Position numbers and translations under genes: made by a program. Under the pieces are notes generated by a model. It was not told where the DNA came from. It ran no database searches and saw only the letters and a list, made by a program, of their open reading frames with translations. DNA of 64,000 nucleotides from JASHPR01 sp963729365. Its GTDB lineage: Bacteria; Actinomycetota; Actinomycetes; Streptosporangiales; Streptosporangiaceae. Positions 63,997-64,000 of the stretch are shown piece by piece; the first letter of the stretch is position 1, and the number at the start of each line of letters is the position of its first letter. Where the stretch lies: assembly GCA_963729365.1 (NCBI GenBank), contig CAVSNQ010000022.1, positions 310,001 through 374,000 on the forward strand, in the 5' to 3' direction.

Positions 63997-64000
63997 GTGC

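Overview
The window is a continuous stretch of a very GC-rich actinobacterial chromosome. The evidence is the genes themselves: a WhiB-family protein, an Lsr2 nucleoid protein, RbpA, WhiA, OpcA, a DUF574-type methyltransferase, the actinobacterial sufR-B-D-Rieske-C-S-U-T operon and the uvrC-rapZ-yvcK-whiA-gap-pgk-tpi-secG block. GTG starts and leaderless starts are frequent. I place it in the filamentous, Streptosporangiales-like actinomycetes, but the genus cannot be read from this sequence. I saw no rRNA, tRNA, CRISPR array, IS element or prophage.

Layout. 1-1628: the end of an oligopeptide-type ABC ATPase and a MetE-like methyltransferase. 1674-8386 (minus): a tightly coupled SUF iron-sulfur assembly operon headed by its repressor SufR, with a SufR-type palindrome at the promoter. 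8604-10102: a small ORF coupled to a cytochrome P450. 10139-17091: a FadR-type regulator, then a permease, glutamine-synthetase-like ligase, aldehyde dehydrogenase, SDR and glutaminase-like hydrolase, which together look like a gamma-glutamylation route for an amine such as ethanolamine or a polyamine. 17138-22434: a methyltransferase, an ABC-2 exporter, a DMT transporter, heme A synthase and a P-loop kinase. 22444-26334: a TPP riboswitch followed by a peptide-type ABC importer with no ATPase gene. 26398-32116: an alpha/beta hydrolase, a stump of transketolase, then tal-zwf-opcA-pgl (oxidative pentose phosphate pathway).

32556-36697: an acetate-type permease, an MscS-like channel, Lsr2, a repeat protein, a WhiB-family protein and a small Cys-rich protein. 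36815-40651: sulfur assimilation (leader peptide and RNA structure, sulfite reductase, zinc-ribbon protein, CysH, sirohydrochlorin chelatase). 40786-47644: an AidB-like dehydrogenase, GlgX, a small membrane protein, a pyrimidine-reductase-family protein and a glutamate decarboxylase. 47677-56471 (minus): rbpA, secG, tpiA, pgk, gap, whiA, yvcK, rapZ and uvrC. 56517-63996: a glycosyltransferase, a cupin, gcvP under a glycine riboswitch, an ABC-2 exporter and a MerR regulator.

Three themes stand out. First, RNA-level control recurs: a TPP riboswitch, a glycine riboswitch and a leader-peptide attenuator candidate. Second, the place where other actinobacteria usually carry ctaB-tkt has been rebuilt: only the last part of tkt survives and a thiamine-regulated importer sits there instead. 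Third, G-rich repeats have entered several genes in frame, including housekeeping gap. All functional calls come from reading the sequence and from family knowledge; no database search was run.
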